DNA of 64,000 nucleotides from Neobacillus notoginsengisoli (lineage in GTDB: Bacteria; Bacillota; Bacilli; Bacillales; Cytobacillaceae): NCBI RefSeq assembly GCF_003515685.1, contig NZ_QWEG01000012.1:106064-170063 (forward strand). Reading direction: 5' to 3'. The position numbers and the translations under genes were made by a program. How positions within the stretch are numbered: the first letter of the stretch is position 1; every line of letters starts with the position of its first letter. Below, piece by piece: positions 50,797 through 59,384 of this stretch. The notes under the pieces are model-generated. The model was not told the origin of the DNA. It saw only the letters and a list, made by a program, of their open reading frames with translations, and did no database searches.

Positions 50797-51420
50797 TCAC
50801 TTTTTCCAATTGACTGGCTTTGGAGCGGATATCTGAGAAATCTTGCCATTAACCAGCATGGCATATTGTCCATATCCATCCTCATCGATTACCCAAGCCA
50901 TTTTAGAAGCTATTGATAAAGGTGATTTATGGTCATGCAAAGGTATTGGGGATCTATATACTTTGTTACTCCAACCCTTTTGAGCTGCTTCTTTATCTTG
51001 GGGTATTGATAACAGGCTTTTGTAGAGATTGACAATCCAACATCCATAAGTGCCGCATGGTGAAATAAACCAGGTAGCATCTTTACGTAATGAGGAAAAA
51101 TCGGGTTCAGATGGATAAGAATAATGCTCCTTTAGTACAGACTTCCCGACTAGTTGGTGAAATATTTCTTCATCGTCCAATAAATAATCTGCATCTTCCT
51201 CAATTAAGGAAAACCTCTTATGGATTGGTAGATTTTCTTCAATAGCCATGGATTCTCTATGCATAAAGAAGCCGCATCTTGCTGCTTCATACGGGCTATC
51301 TACATCTAGACCTTGGCTAATAGAGCATTGGCCGGTAATTTCATCAAACAGGTCACATGATTTTCTGCAGGTAGGTAAATTATTATTTAGTTGGCCGTTA
51401 TCTACTACAAGTTTCAACAT
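50797..51420 (-). CDS. Unknown plasmid protein (207 aa)
   Basis: 207 residues from ATG 51420 behind AAAGGTG. N-terminal Cys-rich part: TCRKSCDLFDEITGQCSISQ ... AARCGFFMH, possibly metal binding. The rest is mixed: ATWFISPCGTYGCWIVNLYK, KMAWVIDEDGYGQYAMLVNG. No family recognised. Third gene of the group behind the c-di-GMP riboswitch. Confidence 0.6.
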   Translation of the reverse strand: MLKLVVDNGQLNNNLPTCRKSCDLFDEITGQCSISQGLDVDSPYEAARCGFFMHRESMAIEENLPIHKRFSLIEEDADYLLDDEEIFHQLVGKSVLKEHYSYPSEPDFSSLRKDATWFISPCGTYGCWIVNLYKSLLSIPQDKEAAQKGWSNKVYRSPIPLHDHKSPLSIASKMAWVIDEDGYGQYAMLVNGKISQISAPKPVNWKK

Positions 51421-51442
51421 TGTTATCACCTTTTATATTAAT

Positions 51443-52006
51443 TTAAGCAGCTCCTAACACGAAAGGCATAACGGTTGCGAGTAACGTTAGAAGTGCTGCT
51501 GTTACGCAAAGGCGTTTACTCCATCTTCCATATTCGGGATGTTCAATTAATTTATAAAAGAAAAAGAGAACGAGCCCGATTAATACCATTCCGATGGATG
51601 TAAAATAGCCAGTGGTCCTGACTAAACTTATGATATCACTTGCAAGCAGTGTAACATTATTACTATCTGTTGTAAACATAATTAGAATTAAAATCCTAAT
51701 AAAGAAAAAGGTAACCGGCACCCAAATAAGAATTCCGGTTGAACCTTTCATAATTTGTCCTGTTTTTGTGACAATCGAATATCCCATTCGTACTACGCCA
51801 GCTAAAAACATTACAGTAAATATTGCAGAAAACAAAAATGAAACAGTAGGGGCCATATCATTTATACCGTCAGTCCAGATTCCAAGTTGATCATTTAAGG
51901 TAGGCCCTTTTTTACTACCCATTAGCGGACTGGCTTCAACATTTAATGGAAATAGATACATGAAACTAAAGACGAATAACGCAATATGGAAAGTTACCTT
52001 CTTCAT
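51443..52006 (-). CDS. Secretory-signal membrane protein, possible conjugation component
   Basis: 187 residues from ATG 52006, whose A overlaps the TGA of the upstream gene. Signal peptide (KKVTFHIALFVFSFMYLF ... VEASPL), then four membrane segments (TVSFLFSAIFTVMFLAGVV, ILIWVPVTFFFIRILILIMF, GYFTSIGMVLIGLVLFFFY, LCVTAALLTLLATVMPFVLG). The layout resembles VirB2/TrbC-like or other small transfer-channel proteins, but no signature motif is seen. Coupled to the riboswitch-controlled gene upstream. Confidence 0.65.
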   Translation of the reverse strand: MKKVTFHIALFVFSFMYLFPLNVEASPLMGSKKGPTLNDQLGIWTDGINDMAPTVSFLFSAIFTVMFLAGVVRMGYSIVTKTGQIMKGSTGILIWVPVTFFFIRILILIMFTTDSNNVTLLASDIISLVRTTGYFTSIGMVLIGLVLFFFYKLIEHPEYGRWSKRLCVTAALLTLLATVMPFVLGAA

Positions 52007-52686
52007 TTTTTCCCTCCGCCTCCCGGAAACTTGAAGCATAAGGTTGATTCGAAAGAAGCCGTACTCATCCTGCCATTTACTACAGGAACTGTTGTTATGT
52101 ATTTATACCGCCCTTCATTATAACTAATAACATGTTCCAGAGTGGCCAACCACTGACTTAATATTTGGTTATTAACCGGCTGTGTGGTTGTGAGAAGTGA
52201 ATTTACCTTTTTTCCATCCAGTTGAATATCAAATGTCAATTTTCGTAAGGAATAATCATGGCCTTTAAAGCTGACATTTTGGATAAATGTTCTTAAAGGA
52301 AGGAGTTTTCTAAATAACGGTTGAAAGTGTGCTAATATTTTTTTCTTGTTAGTTTCCTTGAAAGGTATACCAGGAGATAACTCCAATTGTATTGAGCCAT
52401 GGTCGAATTCACCATCAGGCTTAACGTTAACGGTTGCTTCAAAGCCAACGCCATATGTGTTACAAATAGTGTTCAGCCAAGTCAATTGAGTATAAATCAA
52501 GTGTTCTTTCACATTGTCATAGTATTCTTCGGTTTGGGGAATTCCTTCAACCCCAACAGCATCCACAAATAAATCTTTATTCGGAACGTTAAATTTAAAG
52601 CGGAATTTTTGAAGTCCCAGCTGGGCCTTCTGAAACGCTTCATTCATTTCTACAATCTGACTCTCATTCAACTTGGGCGCTATCAT
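52003..52686 (-). CDS. Unknown plasmid protein (227 aa), first gene under the c-di-GMP riboswitch
   Basis: 227 residues from ATG 52686 behind AAAGGAG. Soluble, no signal: LNESQIVEMNEAFQKAQLGL, FRFKFNVPNKDLFVDAVGVE, TWLNTICNTYGVGFEATVNV, FQPLFRKLLPLRTFIQNVSF. Ends in a glycine/lysine tail. No family recognised. The four-base overlap with the next gene indicates coupled translation. Being directly behind the riboswitch, its expression should follow c-di-GMP levels. Confidence 0.6.
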   Translation of the reverse strand: MIAPKLNESQIVEMNEAFQKAQLGLQKFRFKFNVPNKDLFVDAVGVEGIPQTEEYYDNVKEHLIYTQLTWLNTICNTYGVGFEATVNVKPDGEFDHGSIQLELSPGIPFKETNKKKILAHFQPLFRKLLPLRTFIQNVSFKGHDYSLRKLTFDIQLDGKKVNSLLTTTQPVNNQILSQWLATLEHVISYNEGRYKYITTVPVVNGRMSTASFESTLCFKFPGGGGKK

Positions 52687-52722
52687 AATGATAACTCCTT
52701 TCACTCTGTTTTTTGGAATTAT

Positions 52723-52845
52723 AAAAGACTATTTTATCTACCAAAATAGTCCCGAGCTACTTGGCAACTGGCTGGCATGGCCCCATTCGGCTTTAGCCCC
52801 TCTAGCTTTGCGTCCCCCTCTTTCGAAGGGTTTGCCTTTATCAAT
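52723..52845 (-). promoter_or_regulatory. c-di-GMP-I (GEMM-I) riboswitch with terminator
   Basis: The minus strand contains the GEMM-I signature in order: GGCAAACC, TTCGAAAGAG as the first tetraloop hairpin, GGGACGCAAAGC (conserved linker), GGGGCTAAAG, then GCCATGCCAG...TTGCCA and GTAGCTCGGG. The conserved block matches the Vc2 aptamer almost base for base. Directly behind it GACTATTTT and ATAAAATAGTC form a stem followed by TTTT (52723-52751), a transcription-termination platform. It precedes the gene starting at 52686 by about 35 bases. Confidence 0.9.
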
Positions 52846-52996
52846 ATATTAAAAAAGTTAGATAGTTAGATAGTTTGCAATAAATACTGCCTCATTATAT
52901 TACAAACTACCTGGGTCTTATGTCGCTTAATGTCGAAAGGGTAACGATTTTTGCGAGAAAATAATTTTAACATAAGAAAATTGAACTAATTACTAT

Positions 52997-53044
52997 CCTC
53001 CTGCTCCAAGAAAAACAAGTATTTATTTTTCTTGGAGCAGGAGG
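52997..53044. terminator. Very strong hairpin behind the 53075 gene
   Basis: CCTCCTGCTCCAAGAAAAA and TTTTTCTTGGAGCAGGAGG form a 19-base perfect stem with a 10-base loop. A second small hairpin (GCGACT/AGTCGC) lies between it and the 53075 gene. No T-run follows, but it should end or protect the upstream transcript and isolates the riboswitch gene group. Confidence 0.75.
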
Positions 53045-53074
53045 CGACTAAACAAAGTCGCGTTCCTGTTATTT

Positions 53075-53839
53075 TTATATAGCAATTTGGTGCTCTTGAT
53101 TGTAGTAAATCTCTTCGTCAGGAATGATGTATTCCGAAGTGGCATCGGTTTCCAAAAGGAATACATTTTCTACTGTAATTTCTTTTCCGTTGCGAATAAC
53201 ATTCAAAGCAACCACATCACCATTGTTTAACTTGTTAGCATCCTCCCCGAGATTAACCCAAGCCCGCTTGCCATCAGAAACGTGAATATACGAATCTTCC
53301 ATACCGATCACTGTGACAACCCAGCTTTGGGCACCATCCGTATAATCGGCAATTTTGGCAGAAGCGAAGGTTGTATAACCAACCGGAGCAGAAGGACAAT
53401 CTTCATCATTAAAGTCGTTAATGTCGATACAATCTTCAATCTCCATTTCTTCAGGAGCTTCGTTAAAAGATAGCTCATCTTCAATGTGGCTATATATAAT
53501 TTCATCTTCAAGTTCGGGCTCATAATTTTCCATTACATAAACCACTTCGTCATCGACTAGCTGGTTTTCTGTGTTCCTTAACTCTAATTGAAGTTCGGAA
53601 ACTAATTCTTCTGCTTTAGAATCCAATTCAGTAAGAGTTACCTGTAGTGGCGTATCTACCTGTTGCTTTACCGGCAAAGGCACAACAACAGATTTAGTAC
53701 AATCTTTATTTAATGCCGCAATCCGCTCATAGTACTCATAGTGGCTGCGTACTCTTAACTCAAGACTGTAAACAAAAACATAGTGTTCGAGTAGCCAATA
53801 AAGATATACCAACCAATCTATAGTTAACGTAAACGTCAT
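53075..53839 (-). CDS. Unknown acidic plasmid protein (254 aa)
   Basis: 254 residues. The first 25 are hydrophobic and aromatic (LTIDWLVYLYWLLEHYVFVY), possibly a membrane anchor. A coiled, acidic middle (ELVSELQLELRNTENQLVDD) leads to a beta-rich C-terminal domain (AQSWVVTVIGMEDSYIHVSD, VVALNVIRNGKEITVENVFL) that looks like an OB/SH3 barrel. The end is NQEHQIAI. Starts 12 bases behind the helicase gene and is probably cotranscribed. No family recognised. Confidence 0.6.
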   Translation of the reverse strand: MTFTLTIDWLVYLYWLLEHYVFVYSLELRVRSHYEYYERIAALNKDCTKSVVVPLPVKQQVDTPLQVTLTELDSKAEELVSELQLELRNTENQLVDDEVVYVMENYEPELEDEIIYSHIEDELSFNEAPEEMEIEDCIDINDFNDEDCPSAPVGYTTFASAKIADYTDGAQSWVVTVIGMEDSYIHVSDGKRAWVNLGEDANKLNNGDVVALNVIRNGKEITVENVFLLETDATSEYIIPDEEIYYNQEHQIAI

Positions 53840-53851
53840 TACTATTCCTCC

Positions 53852-56800
53852 TTAAAATAATTCAAAAGCTAGTTGACCACTTGCAATAGCCTTCCGCTTT
53901 TTCTTGATTTCTGGCTCTGCAACCTTAATTTCAAACAACGAAATTTGCTGTTCAACCGCTTCAACAGCAGTTCTCTCAATTTCGGTTAGATAAGCAACCA
54001 ATTCCCCATCCGCAATAAAATCAAATCCAAAGGCTTCAATCAGATCAACTTCTAAAATGCCGTTCACGAAGTTAAAGCCGTTGATTGAACCTTTTTCGAT
54101 GTGACTTGTAATGGTAGCGGCTTTCCTAATCAGGACGTTTTTAGAGGCATCAGTTTCAATCCGCTGGTTAACCCAAGCAACAAACTGTTCCTTGGTAGTA
54201 AGAGCCTTTTGCTTCTTTTTACCGATTCCCGCTAAAATCTCACGAGCCCGGTCAGAAGCCTTTGCTACCCATTCCTCTGTAGAACCTTTTAAGACATTTC
54301 CCTTCTTGATGGATTGGATAAGCATGGACTGTAAATCTCCATCATCCCCAAGCATTGCATTTAATCCATCAGAGCTTGCCTCACCGTTTATTGCAGCGGC
54401 TGCCTTATTTTTCTGTGCAATCAAAGTAGCCATTTGCTCCTGGAAGGTATCTTTGTATGCTAGATAATACAAACGACACTCTTCAGTTTGACCAATTCTC
54501 CATGCTCGTCGGGCTGCCTGGTTTATTGTGAATAAACTCCAGCTGAACTGATAAAAGATAAGTGTTGGTGTACATAGTAAATCAAGCCCTACCTGAACCA
54601 ACTCTTGTGAAACGATACATACATCGTAATCCTCTTTTTCTATCTTCTTTCTCAGCCATTCCGAGCGTTTATTAGTTTTAGTTGAGGAAGTATCTAAAAT
54701 GCAGACTGTGGCACCGAGCATTTCAAGGATATGTTTCAACCGCGGCCGGACATCTCTGCCTTCCACGCTAGAGCCAGTATCCCGGACATATACAATGCTT
54801 TTTCTGCCTTCGTCTATTTCCCCTTTAATAATCTCCTGGAGTTTTTTCTCCTTGTTTAAAATCCGCTCTTTCGAAAATTCGTCAGGGCTCCAGATTAAGT
54901 CCCGGCCTCCGTCCTCTGTCTTGATTGAGAAGGAAGGATAGGTGAATGGATTATCTGGATATGCAATCCCTGTTTGAGTTAGCGGAAGATACAGTTTATG
55001 TCCATCATCCCGAGATTGGATTTTCGTTTCAAAGGTGGATACCATATTGCGGTAGTGACCCCTTAAATCATCATCCAGTTCAACCAGGATAGTTGGAACA
55101 TCAATTAACTCAACCGGATCAGGCCAAACATCTTTAAACCTAACAAGGACACTGTTTTGTACAAGGAACTTTGAAAATACAAATGGGGAAATCCCTGGAA
55201 GTACTTTTTCAGTTCGTTTTGTACCGCCTCTTGACTGTTTATTGCTGTACTCCCCTTTATCATCAAAATTATAAAGAGTAGTTTCGATGTTTCCGTATTC
55301 CTCATTCCATTTCCTTACTTCAGAGTAAGAATAGCCATTCTCTACCATTAGATGAGGGAATAACCGCCAAAGTGTATAGTAGATATCCTCGGCCTTTCCT
55401 CCAAACAAAGTTCCAGTACCGCCAACTACTTTTTTGCAAGCGGCCGCAAGACTACCCAATGAATTGCCCTGTGCGCTCATGCCAGCCTTAAGCATATGGA
55501 TCTCGTCGACAATAGCTATATCAAAGAACCATTTCATTTTCCTGCGAATATATTCTACCGCTGCTACCCTTCTCGGATTGCCCTGTTGTTTAGGAATATC
55601 CGGAAGTGTGTTTTGCAAGTGCTCAACTAACTTTTGGTTATTGTCTTTTAAAGCATGAGAAATTTTTCGCTCATGTTTTAACCATTCATTAATTGAGGAA
55701 AAGCGGGTAGGAACTTTCTTAGTCCACAAGCTTTCACCGCATTCGCTGCAAAAAGCATTTGCAGGATTCTTGGAATTATGGATTCTTCGACTCAACCCGA
55801 ATTCATCTTCGTTCATCGTTCGCTTATTTGCCGTTTCCTGTTCATTGCCATCTTCGTCTAACTCAGTTTCCAAAGATTCAATGACCTGGTGGGCTTCGCC
55901 GCAACTGGGACAATAATAGCCAAAACGATAAGGTAACGATTCCTCAAGATTTTGCTTTTTCGTTTTCTTATATTGAAAGTGCAGCGCTGGCACAGTAGCA
56001 CAATCCCCTCGCATTGTCGTAAATGAAATAACAAAGAAAGTGGGCTTGACTGGCTTTGGCCGTCCGGCTTTAGTCCAGGCACTGTGAAACTGGATTAATT
56101 GGTCGGTCCTTTCAATTACTCGAACCTCAGCATGTGGAATAATCTCTTTAATTTCTTCTGGCCACTTTTTAGTTAAACTAGGTGGACTCATCAGACAGGC
56201 AAAGTAACCTTTCTTATTCGACATAGCCGCTATTACATCTGGTATGGCTGTCATCATGGTACTCTTGCCAGTACTCATTTCCCCTTGAATAAGAGCAACC
56301 TTTTGTCGTTTGAGAACTTTAGCTACTGCTGTGCTAACATGGGCTTGAACCGGAAACAGTTCCCGCTTATAAGTAGAAATTTGCGGGTTTACCGGGTCCG
56401 TCAAAGGATTGTGAATTGGAGTAACCCTTTTACTTACCTTTTCAACCATGTCATCCATAAACTTTGTCATGTACTCCGTCAGATCCGCAATTGACTCAAC
56501 AGCTTGTCCATTTCCGGACTTAGGGAATTTCAGCAGGCCTCTTTGAATCATATTAGAGATGATATCATCAGCTTCTTGTTCCAAAGTTTCCTCTCCAAAA
56601 TTTAGCTTAAAAATACTAAAGCCTTTGGAAAAAAGAGTCGGGTCAAAATAAAACTTTAACTCTTCAATGCATCCAATTTTTTTGAACTCATCCAGAATGA
56701 TATCCTTCCACTCAGGTAAGATATTCAGTCCGAATTTGCCTCCGCCTAAGACTTGTCTTAAGTCTTCAGCAGGATCTCCTTCGAACGACAATATATAATC

Positions 56801-57178
56801 CCCATTACCGAGTAAATCTTCATGAACAATCGCTACTGCTTTTCGATTTTGATTTATGGTAATCGGGAATTTTTCGTATTTCCCTTTATCAGAATACATC
56901 CTGAATTCCTGTGCAAATTTATAGTCGGTGAGCTGCTTTTCGCCATGCCCAAACGACATACCGCCGCTTCCGATATCCACCGCAGCTTTCATAGCTTGTA
57001 AGGTAGAATCATTCCCGGCAATAATGGTCATTAAAAGTTTGGCACCTTGCCATTCTCTTTCGGGCGGCTCAACCGCTAGTGCGTAGCAAAACGCTGTCTG
57101 CCATGCCTGATCTAACAGCAATTCAAGCATTTTAGGCTTATCGCTTGTTTCTTCAACCCTATTCCAATTGATAATCAT
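53852..57178 (-). CDS. SNF2-like superfamily 2 helicase (1108 aa)
   Basis: 1108 residues. Walker A IQGEMSTGKSTMMTAIPDV at about 298-316, a zinc ribbon YYCPSCGEAHQ ... FCSECGESLW inserted in the first RecA lobe, the DExH box IAIVDEIHMLKAG, and SNF2-type motifs V/VI in the second lobe (VCIVSQELVQVGLDLLCTPT, INQAARRAWRIGQTEECRLYY). The N-terminal 290 residues are unfamiliar. Near the end are two clamp-motif-like segments, EQQISLFEI and the final GQLAFELF. A DNA translocase for plasmid replication, transfer or defence. Helicase class is firm; role is inferred. Confidence 0.88.
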   Translation of the reverse strand: MIINWNRVEETSDKPKMLELLLDQAWQTAFCYALAVEPPEREWQGAKLLMTIIAGNDSTLQAMKAAVDIGSGGMSFGHGEKQLTDYKFAQEFRMYSDKGKYEKFPITINQNRKAVAIVHEDLLGNGDYILSFEGDPAEDLRQVLGGGKFGLNILPEWKDIILDEFKKIGCIEELKFYFDPTLFSKGFSIFKLNFGEETLEQEADDIISNMIQRGLLKFPKSGNGQAVESIADLTEYMTKFMDDMVEKVSKRVTPIHNPLTDPVNPQISTYKRELFPVQAHVSTAVAKVLKRQKVALIQGEMSTGKSTMMTAIPDVIAAMSNKKGYFACLMSPPSLTKKWPEEIKEIIPHAEVRVIERTDQLIQFHSAWTKAGRPKPVKPTFFVISFTTMRGDCATVPALHFQYKKTKKQNLEESLPYRFGYYCPSCGEAHQVIESLETELDEDGNEQETANKRTMNEDEFGLSRRIHNSKNPANAFCSECGESLWTKKVPTRFSSINEWLKHERKISHALKDNNQKLVEHLQNTLPDIPKQQGNPRRVAAVEYIRRKMKWFFDIAIVDEIHMLKAGMSAQGNSLGSLAAACKKVVGGTGTLFGGKAEDIYYTLWRLFPHLMVENGYSYSEVRKWNEEYGNIETTLYNFDDKGEYSNKQSRGGTKRTEKVLPGISPFVFSKFLVQNSVLVRFKDVWPDPVELIDVPTILVELDDDLRGHYRNMVSTFETKIQSRDDGHKLYLPLTQTGIAYPDNPFTYPSFSIKTEDGGRDLIWSPDEFSKERILNKEKKLQEIIKGEIDEGRKSIVYVRDTGSSVEGRDVRPRLKHILEMLGATVCILDTSSTKTNKRSEWLRKKIEKEDYDVCIVSQELVQVGLDLLCTPTLIFYQFSWSLFTINQAARRAWRIGQTEECRLYYLAYKDTFQEQMATLIAQKNKAAAAINGEASSDGLNAMLGDDGDLQSMLIQSIKKGNVLKGSTEEWVAKASDRAREILAGIGKKKQKALTTKEQFVAWVNQRIETDASKNVLIRKAATITSHIEKGSINGFNFVNGILEVDLIEAFGFDFIADGELVAYLTEIERTAVEAVEQQISLFEIKVAEPEIKKKRKAIASGQLAFELF

Positions 57179-57201
57179 ATGAACTCCCTATCAAAATAAA
57201 T

Positions 57202-57233
57202 GAGATAGGAAGCCATACGGCAATCCCTATCTC
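57202..57233 (-). terminator. Leader hairpin ahead of the helicase gene
   Basis: GAGATAGG and CCTATCTC pair around an inner GCC/GGC stem, followed by ATTTATTTT and the GGGAG box of the helicase gene, which starts 24 bases after the hairpin. Confidence 0.6.
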
Positions 57234-57299
57234 ATTAGTTTGAGTTAGGGATGCACCCCCTATTCTATTTAATCTGCATGAAGCTGAATTAACGTATCA

Positions 57300-57542
57300 C
57301 TAGCCTTTATAAGCTGCCGACTCGTTATATTCAATATCTGCTCCAATGCTTTCCAGGTAACTAATCATTGTCTTGGCATCTTCCATCGTGTCGAACATTC
57401 CCTCTTTCTGAGCGACTAAGCATTCATTAAAGCTACTCTCAACAAAGAGTGTGATCTCAACAAAGCCTTGACCTGATTGGACCCGGTAAAAAACTCTGTA
57501 AGTTACTTTTGTTTGTGGGGAACTAACTTCCGCTTTCCTCAA
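57300..57542 (-). CDS. Small hypothetical protein (80 aa)
   Basis: 80 residues from TTG 57542, whose start overlaps the TGA of the upstream gene. Beta strands then a helix: VTYRVFYRVQSGQGFVEITL, TMEDAKTMISYLESIGADIE. No family recognised; perhaps distantly related to the neighbour at 57539, which has the same length and strand-strand-helix layout. Confidence 0.6.
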   Translation of the reverse strand: MRKAEVSSPQTKVTYRVFYRVQSGQGFVEITLFVESSFNECLVAQKEGMFDTMEDAKTMISYLESIGADIEYNESAAYKG

Positions 57543-57757
57543 TCAAATTCTCTCCCGTCTAATTGTTTTTTATATGCTTGAATAACCTCATTGCGGGCGC
57601 GTTCTATAGTGTCAACGCCTTCAATCGTTATGTTAAGAACCAGCCCATGGGAGGTATGGATTTTAAACCAGCTTCCAGAAGGAATTGGTTCAACAAATTC
57701 CACTAAAAACTTCTGGCCTCTATATTCCTCTAGTTTTATTAATTCTAGTAACTCCAT
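57539..57757 (-). CDS. Small hypothetical protein (72 aa)
   Basis: 72 residues starting MELLELIKLEEYRGQKFLVE behind an AGGAG-type box: strands then a final helix (TIERARNEVIQAYKKQLDGR). No family recognised. Overlaps the next gene by four bases. Placed between the ArdC-like and helicase genes. Confidence 0.6.
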   Translation of the reverse strand: MELLELIKLEEYRGQKFLVEFVEPIPSGSWFKIHTSHGLVLNITIEGVDTIERARNEVIQAYKKQLDGREFD

Positions 57758-57780
57758 GACAGGACTCCTTATATCAATCT

Positions 57781-58665
57781 CTATGCTGTTTGAAGGACTT
57801 GCTCATTCTTCACTTCCATAAGCTGCTTAAACTCATTTATGATTCTCCCTGAGATGTCACAAATTTGAGCACCATATTTCAAAAGTGAATTTTCGTCTTC
57901 TTTACTCCAAGACTTCACATACCTAAATGAATAGTCCGAAGTATCAAGGCCGAAGAATGAACACACAACAAATGCTGTTCCCTCTGCAACTACTTCCTTT
58001 TCAGATCGTGAGGAAGTTTTATCATAGCGATGAACTTTGGAGTGAACCAATTCATGAACCAACGTTTTACAACGGTGATTTATGCTCAAAGTATCGCTAA
58101 CAGTAATAGAATGGTAGGCCGGCACATAATAGCCGTTTGCTCCATCCGCATTTCCATAAGTGATTGGACAATTATCCTTGGCAGCAATCTGTTCAGCGTA
58201 CTCAATAATTTCTCGCGCCTCATCAGAATCTCCCTCAAGGGTAATTTTCACTCTGTCAATCGGAAGCGGTTCGCCTTCGGTTTGTTCATACGCGAATACT
58301 GGAACCGTTAAAAAGCCAACGAGCTTAGAATCGACTTCTCCATTTTCATCCTCCACCTTTTTAAAATTCGGTTTAAAGATTCTAATGGACTTTTCTCCTT
58401 TTCTCACTTGGCGTCCTAACTCATTCCAACGTTTAAATGAAGCTATAAAACTAGCGTTTGGATACTGAGCTTTGGCTACAATGATGTTTCGAAAGGAGTA
58501 GTTTGGCATAAGTGCCTTCATCTCTAAAAGAGCTTTAAACTCTTCCGGAGAATAATTAAAATTTAGTACTCCCTCTTCCAGGACCGATACAAGTTCTTCT
58601 ACTTTTTCTTGTACCGTAGGTCCATCTTTTTTCCACTTCTTTCTTTTGGTTTGGCGATCAGCCAT
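57781..58665 (-). CDS. ArdC-like antirestriction protein (ssDNA-binding domain + metallopeptidase)
   Basis: 294 residues from ATG 58665 behind AAGGGG. N-terminal ArdC domain: EEFKALLEMKALMPNYSFRN, YPNASFIASFKRWNELGRQV, RKGEKSIRIFKP. C-terminal peptidase with HExxH in CKTLVHELVHSKVHRY and a downstream Glu in EVVAEGTAFVVCSFFG. ArdC proteins bind single-stranded plasmid DNA entering a cell and protect it from restriction (family knowledge). Fits a conjugative plasmid. Preceded by a terminator-like leader hairpin. Confidence 0.85.
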   Translation of the reverse strand: MADRQTKRKKWKKDGPTVQEKVEELVSVLEEGVLNFNYSPEEFKALLEMKALMPNYSFRNIIVAKAQYPNASFIASFKRWNELGRQVRKGEKSIRIFKPNFKKVEDENGEVDSKLVGFLTVPVFAYEQTEGEPLPIDRVKITLEGDSDEAREIIEYAEQIAAKDNCPITYGNADGANGYYVPAYHSITVSDTLSINHRCKTLVHELVHSKVHRYDKTSSRSEKEVVAEGTAFVVCSFFGLDTSDYSFRYVKSWSKEDENSLLKYGAQICDISGRIINEFKQLMEVKNEQVLQTA

Positions 58666-58696
58666 GTACAACAGCCCCTTACTTAAAGTTTTTTAT

Positions 58697-58729
58697 ATAT
58701 AAAAACGAGAATAGGTAATCCCATTCCCG
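58697..58729 (-). terminator. Leader hairpin ahead of the ArdC-like gene
   Basis: CGGGAATGGG and CCTATTCTCG pair across a short loop, followed by TTTTTATAT. The gene starts about 30 bases further on. Confidence 0.7.
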
Positions 58730-59015
58730 TTGTTAACCGCCGCAATAAAGTTTTTTAAACGCAAAAAAGCCCTTATGGTATTTGATAGTAAATAGCAAAC
58801 AGTTGCTACTTAAAAATCAACCACAAAGGCCGTTAAATTTAATGTATCCCCGCTAATCCTAAATGGATTGCAAAAAACCAAAATAAAAAATGAATATATT
58901 GGTATTATATCCTTTCTTTTCTGATTTGACAAGGAGTTAATTAATTGTTGTAAAAGATGCGGCAGCATCTTATATATAATAAAGAAAAAGATATTATTCC
59001 CCTTTGTATTTATTC

Positions 59016-59250
59016 TAGGGTTAAAAATTCTTTTATGAGGGGTTAAAAATTTTTTAACCTATCTTTATACCTTAAAAAATTTTTAACCTCCCCCCTAAGT
59101 TAAAACCCAATCTTTGATACCTTAAAAAATTCTTAACCTATACCTTAAAGTTTTTTTAACCTATACCTTAAATTTTTTTTATGGTACTAATAAGAACTTT
59201 AATGGTACATTTCAAATCTTTTATCCTGTCAGTAAAAATTTTTAACCCGG
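59016..59250. repeat. AT-rich iteron-like repeats next to the initiator gene
   Basis: Six to seven related units: GGTTAAAAATTTTTTAACCT (near 59041), TACCTTAAAAAATTTTTAAC (59069), TACCTTAAAAAATTCTTAAC (59118), TACCTTAAAGTTTTTTTAAC (59139), TACCTTAAATTTTTTTTATG (59163), and partial ones at 59019 and 59232. Each unit is close to a palindrome of GGTTAA/TTAACC. Candidate binding and unwinding sites for the initiator at 59385. Confidence 0.65.
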
Positions 59251-59384
59251 CTTACAAATGACATGAATCTATTGTCTTAATTGACAAGAATGTGTTGTCT
59301 TTAGAAGAAAAATCCATTTATATTAGGTGTGATTTTTGTCATTTGTTTTTAGCCTTCAAAACAAAGAAAAATCCTACAATATTT

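Larger units (their letters stand above)
58666..59384. other. Non-coding region between ArdC-like and initiator genes
   Basis: About 720 bases without a gene. Contains the leader hairpin at 58697-58729, a stretch with several short inverted repeats (58740-58860), and the AT-rich repeat array at 59016-59250. A good candidate for the replication origin region. Confidence 0.55.

Noticed and set aside
59016..59250. CRISPR array
   Set aside because: Repeats are palindromic, AT-rich, variable and not separated by unique spacers of constant length; no cas genes.
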